Shown here: in pieces, positions 1 to 10,025 of the stretch | Layout: every line of letters starts with the position of its first letter | Position numbering within the stretch: the stretch's first letter is position 1 | Assembly (NCBI GenBank): GCA_021787475.1 | Contig: JAJYLW010000003.1 | Location: 51,622-115,621, forward strand | Direction of reading: 5' to 3' | Source of the DNA: Actinomycetes bacterium | GTDB lineage: Bacteria > Actinomycetota > Thermoleophilia > BMS3ABIN01 | DNA length: 64,000 bases | Notes under the pieces: model-generated | The model's input: the letters and a program-made list of their open reading frames with translations, nothing else | Databases searched by the model: none | Told to the model about the DNA's origin: nothing | Position numbers and translations under genes: made by a program

Positions 1-271
1 AGTCCGGCCGCGTACGTCATCGAAAGAAACAAGAAGCGCCGGATCCCCGACCCCGGCACCTTTACCAAGGACGGTTACCAGTGGGGCGCCATCGCCCAAC
101 TGCCTCAGGCTTGGATGGATATGATCCCCACCGGGCACCAGAAGCCCGATGTCTCCTGGTCCGACGCATGCCTTTGTCATGCTCAAGGGGCCGGTCCGGC
201 TTTTTATGTCATGCACGGGGGCTTTAGGCGGTGGATTTGCAGTTTTGACATTAGGAAACTGAGGAATCCTT

Positions 272-294
<23 letters not shown>
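1..294 (+). CDS. C-terminal fragment of a protein, 5' end outside window
   Basis: Frame 1 is open from the first base to a TGA at 292-294 and enters the window without a start. The first ~55 residues look like real protein: 'YVIERNKKRRIPDPGTF' followed by a 'GYQWGAI' stretch and 'MIPTGHQ'. They resemble the short 'R-x-IPDP-x-x-F ... GY-x-W ... IP-x-G' repeat found at the C-termini of some cell-surface and cell-wall-associated proteins. The last ~40 residues are cysteine- and arginine-rich and less convincing, and they overlap the 3' end of recG on the other strand by 23 bases, so the original stop may have been lost or the gene may be decayed. No function can be given. Confidence 0.4.
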
Positions 295-2434
<2,140 letters not shown>

Positions 2435-2687
2435 GGCCTCTCCTTCTTGCATTTAGGGAGTTGCTATAGCATAATTACGCCTTGTGGCAATTGCAAGAAT
2501 GTTCAAGTAACTTGTTAAACAATTGACAGTATTGCCGCGCGGGACATTTTCTTCCGCTTACGTCCGCGGGAAATGATCATTCGATGAGCGTTTGACTTTC
2601 TCCTGAATACAATATTATTGACCCGCGAGCCGAACCGCTCGGAAAATATCCCGCGCGGCTTAATAAACATTTCACGAGGATTTGGTG

Positions 2688-2879
2688 ATGTCCAGGATCT
2701 GCTCAGTTTGCGGCAAGAAGCCCGGCTACGGCAACAACCGCAGCCATTCCAACCGCGCCACCAGGCGGCGGTTTAATCCCAACCTGCAGAAAATCAGGAT
2801 TGTCAGGGACGGCTCCCCCACCCGCGCCTATGTCTGCGCCAAGTGCATCAGCGCCGGCAAGGTGCAGAAGCCTGTTTAG
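2688..2879 (+). CDS. rpmB: 50S ribosomal protein bL28, zinc-ribbon form
   Basis: This 63-residue protein matches bL28 of the large ribosomal subunit: '[15 protein letters not shown]' at the start, then '[16 protein letters not shown]' and a C-terminal 'YVCAKC'. The two CxxC pairs (in 'CSVC' and 'CAKC') mark the cysteine-containing, presumably Zn-binding version of the protein. The ATG at 2688 is preceded by a good ribosome site (ACGAGGA). The frame is open two codons further upstream from a TTG, which I reject. The gene is alone on its strand, divergent from recG. A structured repeat starts right at its stop codon and a strong hairpin follows about 150 bases later. Confidence 0.95.
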   Translation: MSRICSVCGKKPGYGNNRSHSNRATRRRFNPNLQKIRIVRDGSPTRAYVCAKCISAGKVQKPV

Positions 2880-2996
2880 AGCCTGTCCCGGCAACTGCAT
2901 CCTGCTGCGGCCGGCGGCCAAAGCCATAAAAGCAGATGCTCTTTGCCCATAGCCTTTCGCTCGGCCTTGCCCGGAATTACCTGCCGGGATCGGCTC
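2879..2996. repeat. Hairpin-forming intergenic element, copy A
   Basis: The stretch begins GAGCC..TCCCGGCA and ends TGCCGGGATCGGCTC, so its ends are inverted repeats. Inside it has TCCTGCTGCGGCCGGC..CCAAAG and GCCTTTCGCTCGGCC. The same blocks occur in the same order at 59002-59112, and the first also occurs in the element at 46094-46270. It sits directly after the rpmB stop and codes for nothing recognisable. Confidence 0.7.
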
Positions 2997-3026
2997 TTTG
3001 GGAATCAGATTTGCAGAGGCAGCATT

Positions 3027-3059
3027 GGGGCGCGGCGTGCTCCCGGCACGCCGCGCCCC
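3027..3059. terminator. Strong 14-bp GC hairpin between convergent rpmB and emfourin genes
   Basis: GGGGCGCGGCGTGC and its exact complement GCACGCCGCGCCCC are separated by five bases. It lies between two genes that point at each other, so it could stop transcription from both sides, but no T-run follows on either strand. A transcription-blocking role is inferred from structure and position. Confidence 0.5.
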
Positions 3060-3070
3060 GTGTCCTTGTC

Positions 3071-3370
3071 CTACGTTTGCATCGCCGCTTCTGTCAACCA
3101 GTCAATCAGCGGCGCCAGCGCTTCCGGCACCGCTTCTTCGTCTGCCTCAACAGTGTGCGTATGGCCATCTTCAGCGACGGTCAGCCGGTATGTGAACCGG
3201 TCCGGCCGGCGTACTTTTGCCAATATTTGTGCAGGCAGGTCAAAAAAAGCCGAATCGCCGACCAGTTGCCGCAGGCGGCCGGCGTCTTCTTCTGTCAGTG
3301 ATTCCAGCACAATCTCCGCCGCCAGCCGCAGGCCCGCAAAGCCGCCGCTGCGCTCGAAGGCTATCTTCAT
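3071..3370 (-). CDS. Emfourin-type inhibitor of protealysin-like protease
   Basis: This 99-residue acidic protein starts 'MKIAFERSGGFAGLRL' and continues through 'LRQLVGDSAFFDLPA' and 'PDRFTYRLTV', the pattern of emfourin, the small protein inhibitor of protealysin-like M4 peptidases. Its ATG overlaps the TGA of the protease gene just upstream (TGATG), so translation of the two is probably coupled and the inhibitor is made together with the enzyme. A GTG one codon upstream is the alternative start. It has no signal peptide, matching the cytoplasmic form of its partner. The family call rests on sequence pattern plus the diagnostic neighbour. Confidence 0.82.
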   Translation of the reverse strand: MKIAFERSGGFAGLRLAAEIVLESLTEEDAGRLRQLVGDSAFFDLPAQILAKVRRPDRFTYRLTVAEDGHTHTVEADEEAVPEALAPLIDWLTEAAMQT

Positions 3371-4404
3371 CACTTGATCACGCCCACCTGCTTCCAGGCA
3401 TTCTTCACCGCCTGCTCAACCTTCCCGCCGCTGCCGTAAAGCTCACCGGCCACGGCGGCGGTGATCCGGGCGGCGCCGGCAAACGATGCGCGGCGCTTCA
3501 GCCGGTCGCAGAGGGCAACGTACCAGATCCGGCCCGCCTTTTTCCAGGCGTTGCCGCCGATGGCTGCCGCGGCCAGGTAGAAGGCGCGGTTGGGGATGCC
3601 GGAATTGATGTGAACGCCGCCATTGTCGTCAGTCCCCTGATAATAGTCATTCATGTGCGCCGGCTGGGGGTCGCGGCCGACGAGGGGGTCGTCGTAGGCG
3701 GTGCCGGGCGCCTTCATCGACCTCAGTCCCGCCGCCCTGATCCGCCGGGTGAAGAGCCCGGCGCCAATGATCCAGTCGGCGCGGGCGGCGCTCTCTTTTT
3801 TCACCCACTGCTTCAGCAGCGATCCGAACACATCGGAAAAGGATTCGTTCAGCGCGCCCGGCTGGCCCTGATACTCGAGGCCAGCCTCGTGCTGGGTAAC
3901 GCCGTGCGTCAGCTCATGGCCAACGACATCGATGCATTTTGTAAACCGGTTGAATATCCGCCCGTCGCCGTCGCCGTACACCATCTGGCTGCCGTTCCAG
4001 AAAGCATTGTCATAGCGAACGCCGAAATGGACGCTGGAATCGAGGCGCATGCCGCGCCCGTCGATGGAGTTGCGGCCGTAGGTTTTTGACATGAAATCAT
4101 ACATGCGGCCACTGGAAATGTAGGCTTCGTTGACGGCGCGGTCATGGGTGGCGCGACTGCCCTCCTCGCGCGCCAAAATCCCGGGGAGTTGCTCGGAGCC
4201 GCCGGCGTCGTAGACGGCGCGGCGCTTCCGGCCCGGCGGCGCCGCCACTGCCAGCGCCCCTGACTCGGCCAGCACCTGCCGCCGTCCCCTGAGCATCTCC
4301 GAGACTGATAACTGTTGCAGCATCAGCTCCCGCTCGGCGGCGGTTCCGTTCCTGATGATCTCCTTCTGGATGTGCGGCGGGACGATGAAGCTCAACTGCC
4401 GCAT
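3370..4404 (-). CDS. Protealysin-like M4 metallopeptidase
   Basis: This is a zinc endopeptidase of the thermolysin (M4) family, 344 residues from the chosen ATG. Visible parts are a short N-terminal propeptide with 'FIVPPHI' near residues 6-12 (the PPxI-type element of protealysin-like precursors), the zinc site HELTH at 163-167, the third zinc ligand in 'NESFSD' near 186-191, and 'GGVHINSGIPNRAF' near 262 with the catalytic His. There is no signal peptide, so it is probably intracellular or exported by a non-Sec route. The start at 4404 fits the propeptide. A TTG 36 bases upstream is possible, and neither has a strong ribosome site. It is translationally coupled to the inhibitor gene and lies downstream of ribH on the same strand. 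Confidence 0.92.
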   Translation of the reverse strand: MRQLSFIVPPHIQKEIIRNGTAAERELMLQQLSVSEMLRGRRQVLAESGALAVAAPPGRKRRAVYDAGGSEQLPGILAREEGSRATHDRAVNEAYISSGRMYDFMSKTYGRNSIDGRGMRLDSSVHFGVRYDNAFWNGSQMVYGDGDGRIFNRFTKCIDVVGHELTHGVTQHEAGLEYQGQPGALNESFSDVFGSLLKQWVKKESAARADWIIGAGLFTRRIRAAGLRSMKAPGTAYDDPLVGRDPQPAHMNDYYQGTDDNGGVHINSGIPNRAFYLAAAAIGGNAWKKAGRIWYVALCDRLKRRASFAGAARITAAVAGELYGSGGKVEQAVKNAWKQVGVIK

Positions 4405-4524
4405 GGAACCGCATGACGATCTTAAACTGCCCCCGCCCAACCCGCCCCCCTTTCAGCTCTGCATGTAAAAACGGATATCGGAGCCTGGCCGCCGGGGTTT
4501 GGAATCCAAATCCAATATCCGCTT

Positions 4525-4998
4525 TTACAGCTTCTTCATCAGCTGCGCCATCTCCAGGGCGCCGGCGGCCGCCTGCCAACCTTTGTTGCCGCCCTTGGTG
4601 CCGGCGCGCTCGACCGCCTGCTCGATGCTGTCGGTGGTGAGCACGCCCATCGCCACCGGCACCTTGCTGTCCAGCGACACCTTCGCGATTCCCTTTGACA
4701 CTTCGTTAGCTACGTAGTCAAAATGGGGCGTGCCGCCGCGAATGACCGCCCCCAGGCAGATGACGGCGTCGTACTTGCCGCTTTCCGCCATCTTCGCCGC
4801 CGCCAGTGGAATCTCGAACGCGCCCGGCACCCAGGCGATCTCAATCGCTCCCTTGGCGGCGCCGTGGCGGACAAGGCAGTCGAGGGCGCCGTCCAGCAGG
4901 CGCGCCGAAATAAATTCGTTGAAGCGGGCGACGACGAGGCCGAACTTGAGTCCTTTTGCGTCAAGCATGCCCTCATAGCTCTTGAAATCGCTTGCCAT
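4525..4998 (-). CDS. ribH: 6,7-dimethyl-8-ribityllumazine synthase
   Basis: Lumazine synthase condenses 5-amino-6-ribitylaminouracil with 3,4-dihydroxy-2-butanone 4-phosphate, the penultimate step of riboflavin synthesis. At 157 residues it has normal family length. Recognisable segments are '[10 protein letters not shown]', '[12 protein letters not shown]', '[18 protein letters not shown]' with the catalytic His, and '[16 protein letters not shown]'. AAGGAA precedes the ATG by about seven bases. It is the last gene of the rib operon, 66 bases after ribBA. Confidence 0.97.
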   Translation of the reverse strand: MASDFKSYEGMLDAKGLKFGLVVARFNEFISARLLDGALDCLVRHGAAKGAIEIAWVPGAFEIPLAAAKMAESGKYDAVICLGAVIRGGTPHFDYVANEVSKGIAKVSLDSKVPVAMGVLTTDSIEQAVERAGTKGGNKGWQAAAGALEMAQLMKKL

Positions 4999-5064
4999 GA
5001 ATCATTCCTTTCGTTTTTAAAACCGGCGGGCTTGCCGCCGGGCTCGTAAGCGAAGCGCGCACGA

Positions 5065-6411
5065 TTAGCCTTCCTCTTCTTTCTCCGTCCCGAAGCGGAG
5101 ATCCTGATGGTGCAGGATGTGTCCCATCTTAGCCTTCTTGGTGGACAGGTAGGCGATATTCTCGCACTGGGGCGGCATTTCGATGGGAACTCTTTCCACA
5201 ACCTTGAGCCCATATCCTTCCAGCCCCTTGATCTTCTTGGGGTTGTTTGTCATCTGACGGATGGTGGTCAACCCCAGGTCGGCCAAAATCTGAGCGCCGA
5301 TGCCATAATCACGCAGATCGGCCGGAAATCCAAGCTCCTCGTTGGCTTCGACCGTGTCGCGGCCGCGTTCCTGCAGCTCGTAAGCCTTCAGCTTGTTGAG
5401 GATGCCGATGCCGCGGCCCTCCTGGGAGAGGTAAAGAAGTACGCCCCGGCCCTCCTCCTCGATCATGCGCATGGCATGGTAAAGCTGCTCGCCGCAGTCG
5501 CAGCGCATCGAGCCGAAGACGTCACCGGTGAGGCACTCGGAGTGGACCCGCACGAGCACGTTCTCGGCGCCGTCCACATCGCCCTTGACCAGGGCGACGT
5601 GCTGCTCGCCGTCAAGGATGCTCTCGTAACCGATTGCTCTGAAATCGCCAAACCTGGTTGGCAGCCGCGCTTCGGCCACACGCCGCACCAGCTTTTCGTT
5701 CCGGCGCCTGTACTTGATCAGGCCGGCAACGGTGACCATTTTCAGACCGTGTTTGCGGCAATAGGGCATCAGGTCGGGGACGCGCGCCATGGTGCCGTCC
5801 TCGTTCATGATCTCGCAGATGACGCCGGCCGGCTCCAGCCCTGCCAGCCTGGCCAGATCCACCGAGGCTTCCGTCTGGCCGGTGCGCTCCAGCACCCCGC
5901 CCGGCTTGGCCCGCAGCGGGAAAACATGGCCCGGCTGCACCAGGTCCGCCGGCCTGGCGTCAGGCTTGATGGCTGTCTGGATCGTGTGGGCGCGGTCGGC
6001 GGCCGAGATGCCGGTTGTGACCCCGTGACGCGCCTCGATCGAGACGGTGAAGGCGGTGCTGAAAGTGGCCTCGTTCTTCAACACCATCTGGGGCAGGTCC
6101 AGCTCGGTGCATTTCTCCGGCGTCATCGCCAGGCAGATGAGGCCGCGGCCATGGGTGGCCATGAAGTTGATCGCCTCGGGCGTGGCGAACTGGGCTGCCA
6201 TCGTCAGGTCGCCCTCGTTCTCGCGGTCCTCGTCGTCGCAGACGATTATCATCCGGCCGGCGCGGATGTCGTCAATAGCCTCCTCAATCGAGCTGAACGG
6301 CGAGTCCTGTTTCGTTCCTCTGCTCTGCTTTTCCCTTCTGTCCAGTGTCTCTCTCCTGTCTCGATTTTCTCTTCGATCCTGCTTGCCTTGCTGTTTGCTT
6401 TTTGCTGCCAT
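5065..6411 (-). CDS. ribBA: Bifunctional DHBP synthase / GTP cyclohydrolase II
   Basis: This fusion supplies both branches of riboflavin synthesis. The DHBP synthase half spans roughly residues 39-240, with the acidic metal-binding motif '[11 protein letters not shown]' at 59-69 and '[11 protein letters not shown]'. The GTP cyclohydrolase II half spans roughly 245-448, with '[20 protein letters not shown]' holding the zinc-binding cysteines and '[11 protein letters not shown]'. The first ~38 residues are a low-complexity charged stretch rich in 'DRRE' repeats that is not part of the usual enzyme. The ribosome site of the annotated ATG is weak, so the true start could be slightly downstream. 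A structured repeat fills most of the gap between this gene and ribE. Confidence 0.95.
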   Translation of the reverse strand: MAAKSKQQGKQDRRENRDRRETLDRREKQSRGTKQDSPFSSIEEAIDDIRAGRMIIVCDDEDRENEGDLTMAAQFATPEAINFMATHGRGLICLAMTPEKCTELDLPQMVLKNEATFSTAFTVSIEARHGVTTGISAADRAHTIQTAIKPDARPADLVQPGHVFPLRAKPGGVLERTGQTEASVDLARLAGLEPAGVICEIMNEDGTMARVPDLMPYCRKHGLKMVTVAGLIKYRRRNEKLVRRVAEARLPTRFGDFRAIGYESILDGEQHVALVKGDVDGAENVLVRVHSECLTGDVFGSMRCDCGEQLYHAMRMIEEEGRGVLLYLSQEGRGIGILNKLKAYELQERGRDTVEANEELGFPADLRDYGIGAQILADLGLTTIRQMTNNPKKIKGLEGYGLKVVERVPIEMPPQCENIAYLSTKKAKMGHILHHQDLRFGTEKEEEG

Positions 6412-6463
6412 GCCTTGTTGTCACGCTCCAAACAGATTAGAAGTTCGTAAATTGAGTCTCCCA

Positions 6464-6540
6464 ACGGCAGGCTCGAAAGCCTGCCGTCCACCAAAGCCTG
6501 CCATCTACCTGCCGGCGGAAAGTCTGCCATCTGGCGGCTA
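6464..6540. repeat. Hairpin repeat in the ribE-ribBA gap (GGCAGGC family)
   Basis: ACGGCAGGCT and AGCCTGCCGT form a 24-bp hairpin with a four-base loop (6464-6487), followed by degenerate 'GCCTGCCATCTACCTGCC' and 'GTCTGCCATCTGGCGG' words. The same hairpin and the 'AGATGGCAGGC' word recur at 13041-13114, 27218-27282 and 44703-44785. Here it lies between two genes of one operon. Confidence 0.7.
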
Positions 6541-7191
6541 CAAAAAACCTCCCTCCGCCAGCTTCTCGATCGTGAGGCCGCCCTCCCCCTGGCCGCCGGG
6601 CAGCCCGCTCCCAAGCATCTTGTAGACATACTTGCCGATGACGTCGGCTTCCAGATTGACTTCGTAGCCGGCGCCGCTTTTTCCCAGCGTTGTCATCTCG
6701 ACGGTATGTGGTATCAATGAGACGCTAAAATTCTCGCCGGCCAGCCGGGCGACGGTGAGGCTGATGCCATCGACGCCCACCGAGCCTTGGGGCAGGATGT
6801 AGCGGCGCACTTCTTCCGGCGCCGAGATGGTATAAACGACCGCCGTCCCTTCCGGGCGGACGGAAACCACCTTGCCGGCGGCGTCCACATGTCCGAGCAT
6901 CAGGTGGCCGCCCAGGCGCCCGCCCAGGCTCATCGCCCGCTCCAGGTTAACGGCGGCGCCCCGCTTTAAGTTCCCGAGGTTGCTCTTCCTGAGCGTCTCC
7001 GGCATCACGTCGGCGGAAAAAACGCCGTTGCCGAAGGCGCGCGCCGTCAGGCAGACGCCGTTGACCGCGATGGAATCTCCCAGCCGCGTGCCCTCCAGCA
7101 CTTTTTCGGCCGCGATGGTGATGACGCCGCTGCCGTCCCCCATCTCCAGGCTAACAAGCTTTCCCAACTCTTCAACGATTCCAGTAAACAA
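6538..7191 (-). CDS. ribE: Riboflavin synthase, alpha-type
   Basis: Riboflavin synthase dismutates two molecules of dimethylribityllumazine to riboflavin. The 217-residue protein shows the internal duplication of this enzyme: '[10 protein letters not shown]' opens the first lumazine-binding barrel and 'FTGIV'-equivalent '[13 protein letters not shown]' and '[11 protein letters not shown]' mark the second. The start codon is a TTG at 7191, supported by AGGA about seven bases upstream and by the invariant 'MFTGIVEE' N-terminus. It lies between ribD and ribBA. The ribD-ribE gap carries short degenerate repeats. Confidence 0.96.
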   Translation of the reverse strand: MFTGIVEELGKLVSLEMGDGSGVITIAAEKVLEGTRLGDSIAVNGVCLTARAFGNGVFSADVMPETLRKSNLGNLKRGAAVNLERAMSLGGRLGGHLMLGHVDAAGKVVSVRPEGTAVVYTISAPEEVRRYILPQGSVGVDGISLTVARLAGENFSVSLIPHTVEMTTLGKSGAGYEVNLEADVIGKYVYKMLGSGLPGGQGEGGLTIEKLAEGGFL

Positions 7192-7199
7192 AGAAAGTT

Positions 7200-7258
7200 C
7201 CTAGTTCCAGGTTCCAGGTTTCAAAGTTTCACGTTCGGGGTTTTTTGGGTTTGGTTTT
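7200..7258. repeat. Degenerate short-word tandem stretch between ribE and ribD
   Basis: The run reads as near-repeats of a GTTCCAG / GTTTCAA / GTTTCAC / GGGTTT word of 7-9 bases. It codes for nothing and lies within the rib operon. Similar stretches of other words occur at 8403-8430, 11378-11529, 23500-23575, 24133-24192, 35403-35435 and 63890-63922. Confidence 0.45.
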
Positions 7259-7274
7259 TCCAGCATCTGCTTTA

Positions 7275-8399
7275 TCACCACTCCTCTTCCGCAGTATAAG
7301 CGATGATCAAAACGTCCTCCCCAATTCTTTGGTGCGACAGGCGAAACAATGGCATCGCCTCGCCCGCCAGGTTGAAGCCGCCGCCCTCGACAGGCGTTTT
7401 CGCCGACTCGCCGCCAATCAGTTTTGGAGCAACAAACATCATCACCTTGTCAATAGCGCCCGTCTCGACAAACGACGCCGCCAGCGTGGAGCCGCCTTCC
7501 AGCAGCAGGCTTAAAACGGGCGGGTCCATGGAGCCCACCCGCGTCAGGGCATCGCCGATGTCAATGCGGCCGTGGGCGGAGGCGGCAATCATCACTTCAA
7601 CGCCGGCCTGCCGGAGGGCTTCCACCTTTGCCGGCGGCGCCGCTTCCGAAGCAATAACCATTGTCCTCGCTTTCCCGGCAGTCTTTACCAGGTTGCTTTT
7701 AAGCGGCAAACCGGCGCCAGAGTCAAAAACGACCCGAAGCGGCTGCGGGTAATCGCCTCCCAGACGGCAGGTGAGCATCGGATCATCGATAAGAGCAGTG
7801 CCGCCGCCCACGGCGACAGCATCCACCTCGGCCCGCATGGCATGCACGAGCGCCCGGCTCTCTTCCCCGGAAATCCAGCGGGAATCGCCAGATTTGGTCG
7901 CAATCTTGCCGTCCAGGCTCATGGCGCTTTTAAAGGTGACGAACGGAAGGCCGGTGATGGCGTGCTTGCGGAAGCCCTCGTTCTGGGCGCGGGCGCGGGC
8001 GGCAACGGCGCCGTCGAGAAGCGCGACCTCGATGCCGGCCTCGCGCAGGGCGGCAGCGCCCCCGCCGTTGACTTTGGCGGATGGGTCGAGCGCCGCCATG
8101 ACGACGCGGGAAACGCCGGCCTTAATCAGGGCCTCGGTGCAGGGGCCGGTTCTGCCCTGATGACAGCACGGCTCAAGAGTTACGTATACAGTGGCGCCGG
8201 TGATATCCTTCCTTGCAGACTTAATCGCCGCCACTTCCGCATGGTCGGCGCCGGCCCGCTTGTGATAGCCTTCGCCGATGACCTCGTCACTCTGGACGAT
8301 AACGGCGCCCACCATCGGATTGGGACTGGTCCGGCCCCGCCCCAGCTCGGCCAGGTTCAGCGCCCGTTGCATGAAACTGATGTCAATGCCGGAAATCAA
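7275..8399 (-). CDS. ribD: Diaminohydroxyphosphoribosylaminopyrimidine deaminase / reductase
   Basis: RibD carries out two consecutive steps after GTP cyclohydrolase II: zinc-dependent deamination, then NADPH-dependent reduction of the ribosyl group. The deaminase domain (about residues 1-145) has 'SPNPMVGAVIV', the zinc motif 'HAEVAAI' and 'EPCCHQGRTGPC'. The reductase domain (about 148-374) begins 'PFVTFKSAMSLDGKIAT' and includes 'LLLEGGSTLAASF'. Length, 374, is typical. The frame begins with a TTG at 8399, and an ATG nine codons later is also possible. It is the first gene of the rib operon, downstream of an FMN riboswitch. Confidence 0.96.
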   Translation of the reverse strand: MISGIDISFMQRALNLAELGRGRTSPNPMVGAVIVQSDEVIGEGYHKRAGADHAEVAAIKSARKDITGATVYVTLEPCCHQGRTGPCTEALIKAGVSRVVMAALDPSAKVNGGGAAALREAGIEVALLDGAVAARARAQNEGFRKHAITGLPFVTFKSAMSLDGKIATKSGDSRWISGEESRALVHAMRAEVDAVAVGGGTALIDDPMLTCRLGGDYPQPLRVVFDSGAGLPLKSNLVKTAGKARTMVIASEAAPPAKVEALRQAGVEVMIAASAHGRIDIGDALTRVGSMDPPVLSLLLEGGSTLAASFVETGAIDKVMMFVAPKLIGGESAKTPVEGGGFNLAGEAMPLFRLSHQRIGEDVLIIAYTAEEEW

Positions 8400-8540
8400 A
8401 AAGCGGATGGTGGATTGTGGATGATGGATAAAAAAACATTTTCTGTCTCAAAGTTGGGATTCTCCCATACGTTATTATTGAGCTGTTGGCCGATGATCCA
8501 CTTCCTCGACCGAAATCGCTGAGTTATTAAGCCTTGAACT

Positions 8541-8570
8541 AAAAAAACCCCGGGCATATTTATCCCAGGG
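8541..8570 (-). terminator. Intrinsic terminator of the rib leader (riboswitch expression platform)
   Basis: On the minus strand CCCTGGG and CCCGGGG pair (one G-T wobble) around a nine-base loop and are followed by seven Ts. It lies 24 bases downstream of the FMN aptamer and about 140 bases before ribD, the arrangement of a transcription-terminating FMN riboswitch. Confidence 0.85.
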
Positions 8571-8593
8571 CAATCCAAGCTTGGACAAGCTCT

Positions 8594-8710
<117 letters not shown>

Positions 8711-8862
8711 TGCTGCAGAAAACAGCGCTATTAAATTGATCTACGTGAAAATGATAACAAATCGAAAAAAACGATTCCAGTCAGAAAAGCTCATCACGTT
8801 TGGCGTTTAACGTTTCCGGCAGATTTCTTGGCATATGAAATGTGGATTTGCCGGCCAGCCGC

Positions 8863-9558
8863 CTAGTCCGCGAGTTCTTTTCTGTTCTCCATCGCCCCGA
8901 TCATAACACTGGCAGCGGCCCCCGGGGCGGCGCTGCCGAAAACGGCTGAGCCGGCCACGAACAAATTGGCGCCGGTGTCAAGCGCCGCCTCGATCGTCTC
9001 CGGTCCGATGCCGCCGTCGACCTCGAGGCCGACGGTGTCGGGCAGCAGCATCCGCGCCCGCCTGATCTTGGGCAGCACCGAGGCGATGAACTCCTGGCCG
9101 CTGAAGCCCGGGTTGACGGTCATCATCAGCGCGAAGTCAATGTCGCCGGTCACCTCCTGGATCGTCGCCAGCGGCGTGGCCGGGTTTAGAGTGACGCCGG
9201 CCTTGCAGCCGGCCGCTCTGATCCGGGCCAGCACCGCGTTCAGATGGGTGCAGGCCTCGGCGTGGACGTTGATCCAGTCGGCCCCCGCCGCTGCGAACGC
9301 CTCGACGTAGCGCCCGGGGTTCTCGATCATCAGATGCACGTCAAGGACGCCGCCGCTTTCATGCACCCGGTCCCGGATCCACTTGACGACGACCGGCCCG
9401 ATGGTGATGTTGGGGACGAAATGCCCGTCCATGACGTCAACGTGGATGACGCGGACGCCGGCTTCCATCACCAGGCGCACCTGATCCTCGAGCCGGCCGA
9501 AATCCGCCGACAGGATTGACGGCGCCAACTGGTATGTGGTTAAGAGATCGTCATTCAC
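8863..9558 (-). CDS. rpe: Ribulose-phosphate 3-epimerase
   Basis: This enzyme interconverts ribulose 5-phosphate and xylulose 5-phosphate in the pentose phosphate pathway. The TIM-barrel motifs are clear: 'APSILSADFGRL', 'HVDVMDGHFVPNITIGP' with metal-binding His/Asp, 'VMMTVNPGFSGQ'-type 'LMMTVNPGFSGQEF' and 'EVDGGIGPETI'. I start at the GTG at 9558 (231 residues), which has GAGGG six bases upstream. The longer frame to 9612 reads into a 28-bp palindromic repeat and gives a non-family N-terminus. Next on this strand comes the rib operon. Confidence 0.96.
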   Translation of the reverse strand: MNDDLLTTYQLAPSILSADFGRLEDQVRLVMEAGVRVIHVDVMDGHFVPNITIGPVVVKWIRDRVHESGGVLDVHLMIENPGRYVEAFAAAGADWINVHAEACTHLNAVLARIRAAGCKAGVTLNPATPLATIQEVTGDIDFALMMTVNPGFSGQEFIASVLPKIRRARMLLPDTVGLEVDGGIGPETIEAALDTGANLFVAGSAVFGSAAPGAAASVMIGAMENRKELAD

Positions 9559-9597
9559 GCGTCGCCCTCGCAACAGGCAATTTGCGATTTTAAAACC

Positions 9598-9625
9598 GCA
9601 GGGGCACGGCATGCCGTGCCCCTGC
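9598..9625. repeat. 28-bp perfect palindrome
   Basis: GCAGGGGCACGGCA is followed immediately by its exact reverse complement. The same GGGGC..C-rich architecture recurs at 39779-39806 and 63923-63950. It lies between hupB and rpe. Confidence 0.8.
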
Positions 9626-9660
9626 GAATATAATCCAAACCCGACCGGCCAGGCTTTGAC

Positions 9661-9933
9661 CTACTTAACCGCCTGTTTCAGTTGGCTGCCGGCGCTGAAT
9701 TTGGGAACCTTGCTGGCCGGAATCTTTATCTTCTGCTTCGTCTGCGGGTTGATGCCCTCGCGCGCAGATCGCTTCTGGACGCTGAACTTACCGAAGCCGG
9801 TGAACTGCACTTCCTCGCCCTTCTTCAGCGACGCCGTCACGGTATCGATGAAGGCGTCGACGGCCGCGGCCGCCTGCGTCTTGTTAAGGTTTGCCTTGTC
9901 GGCAACTGCACCTACAAACTCAGACTTTCCCAC
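9661..9933 (-). CDS. hup: HU-family DNA-binding protein
   Basis: HU compacts and bends DNA as a homodimer. The 90-residue product has the standard length and the beta-arm segment: 'VQFTGFGKFSVQKRSAREG' followed by 'INPQTKQKIKIPA' with the intercalating Pro, and the closing 'VPKFSAGSQLKQAV'. The start is a GTG behind a GGAGGCAAGGAA ribosome site. It stands alone between rpe and the tldE gene. Confidence 0.97.
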   Translation of the reverse strand: MGKSEFVGAVADKANLNKTQAAAAVDAFIDTVTASLKKGEEVQFTGFGKFSVQKRSAREGINPQTKQKIKIPASKVPKFSAGSQLKQAVK

Positions 9934-10025
9934 TTCCTTGCCTCCTGTATTAAGGGTTTAAGAAGCTGGCGGTTATCGACAATATCAGATGAAAATGCGC
10001 TTTACAAGCAATTTTGGCTGTTTTT

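Noticed and set aside
2523..2614. Sigma-70 promoter between recG and rpmB
   Set aside because: TTGACA and TTGACT are present but no -10 hexamer lies at a suitable distance.
5107..6450. 447-codon plus-strand frame opposite ribBA
   Set aside because: Antisense shadow of a conserved enzyme gene; composition is typical of a non-coding frame.
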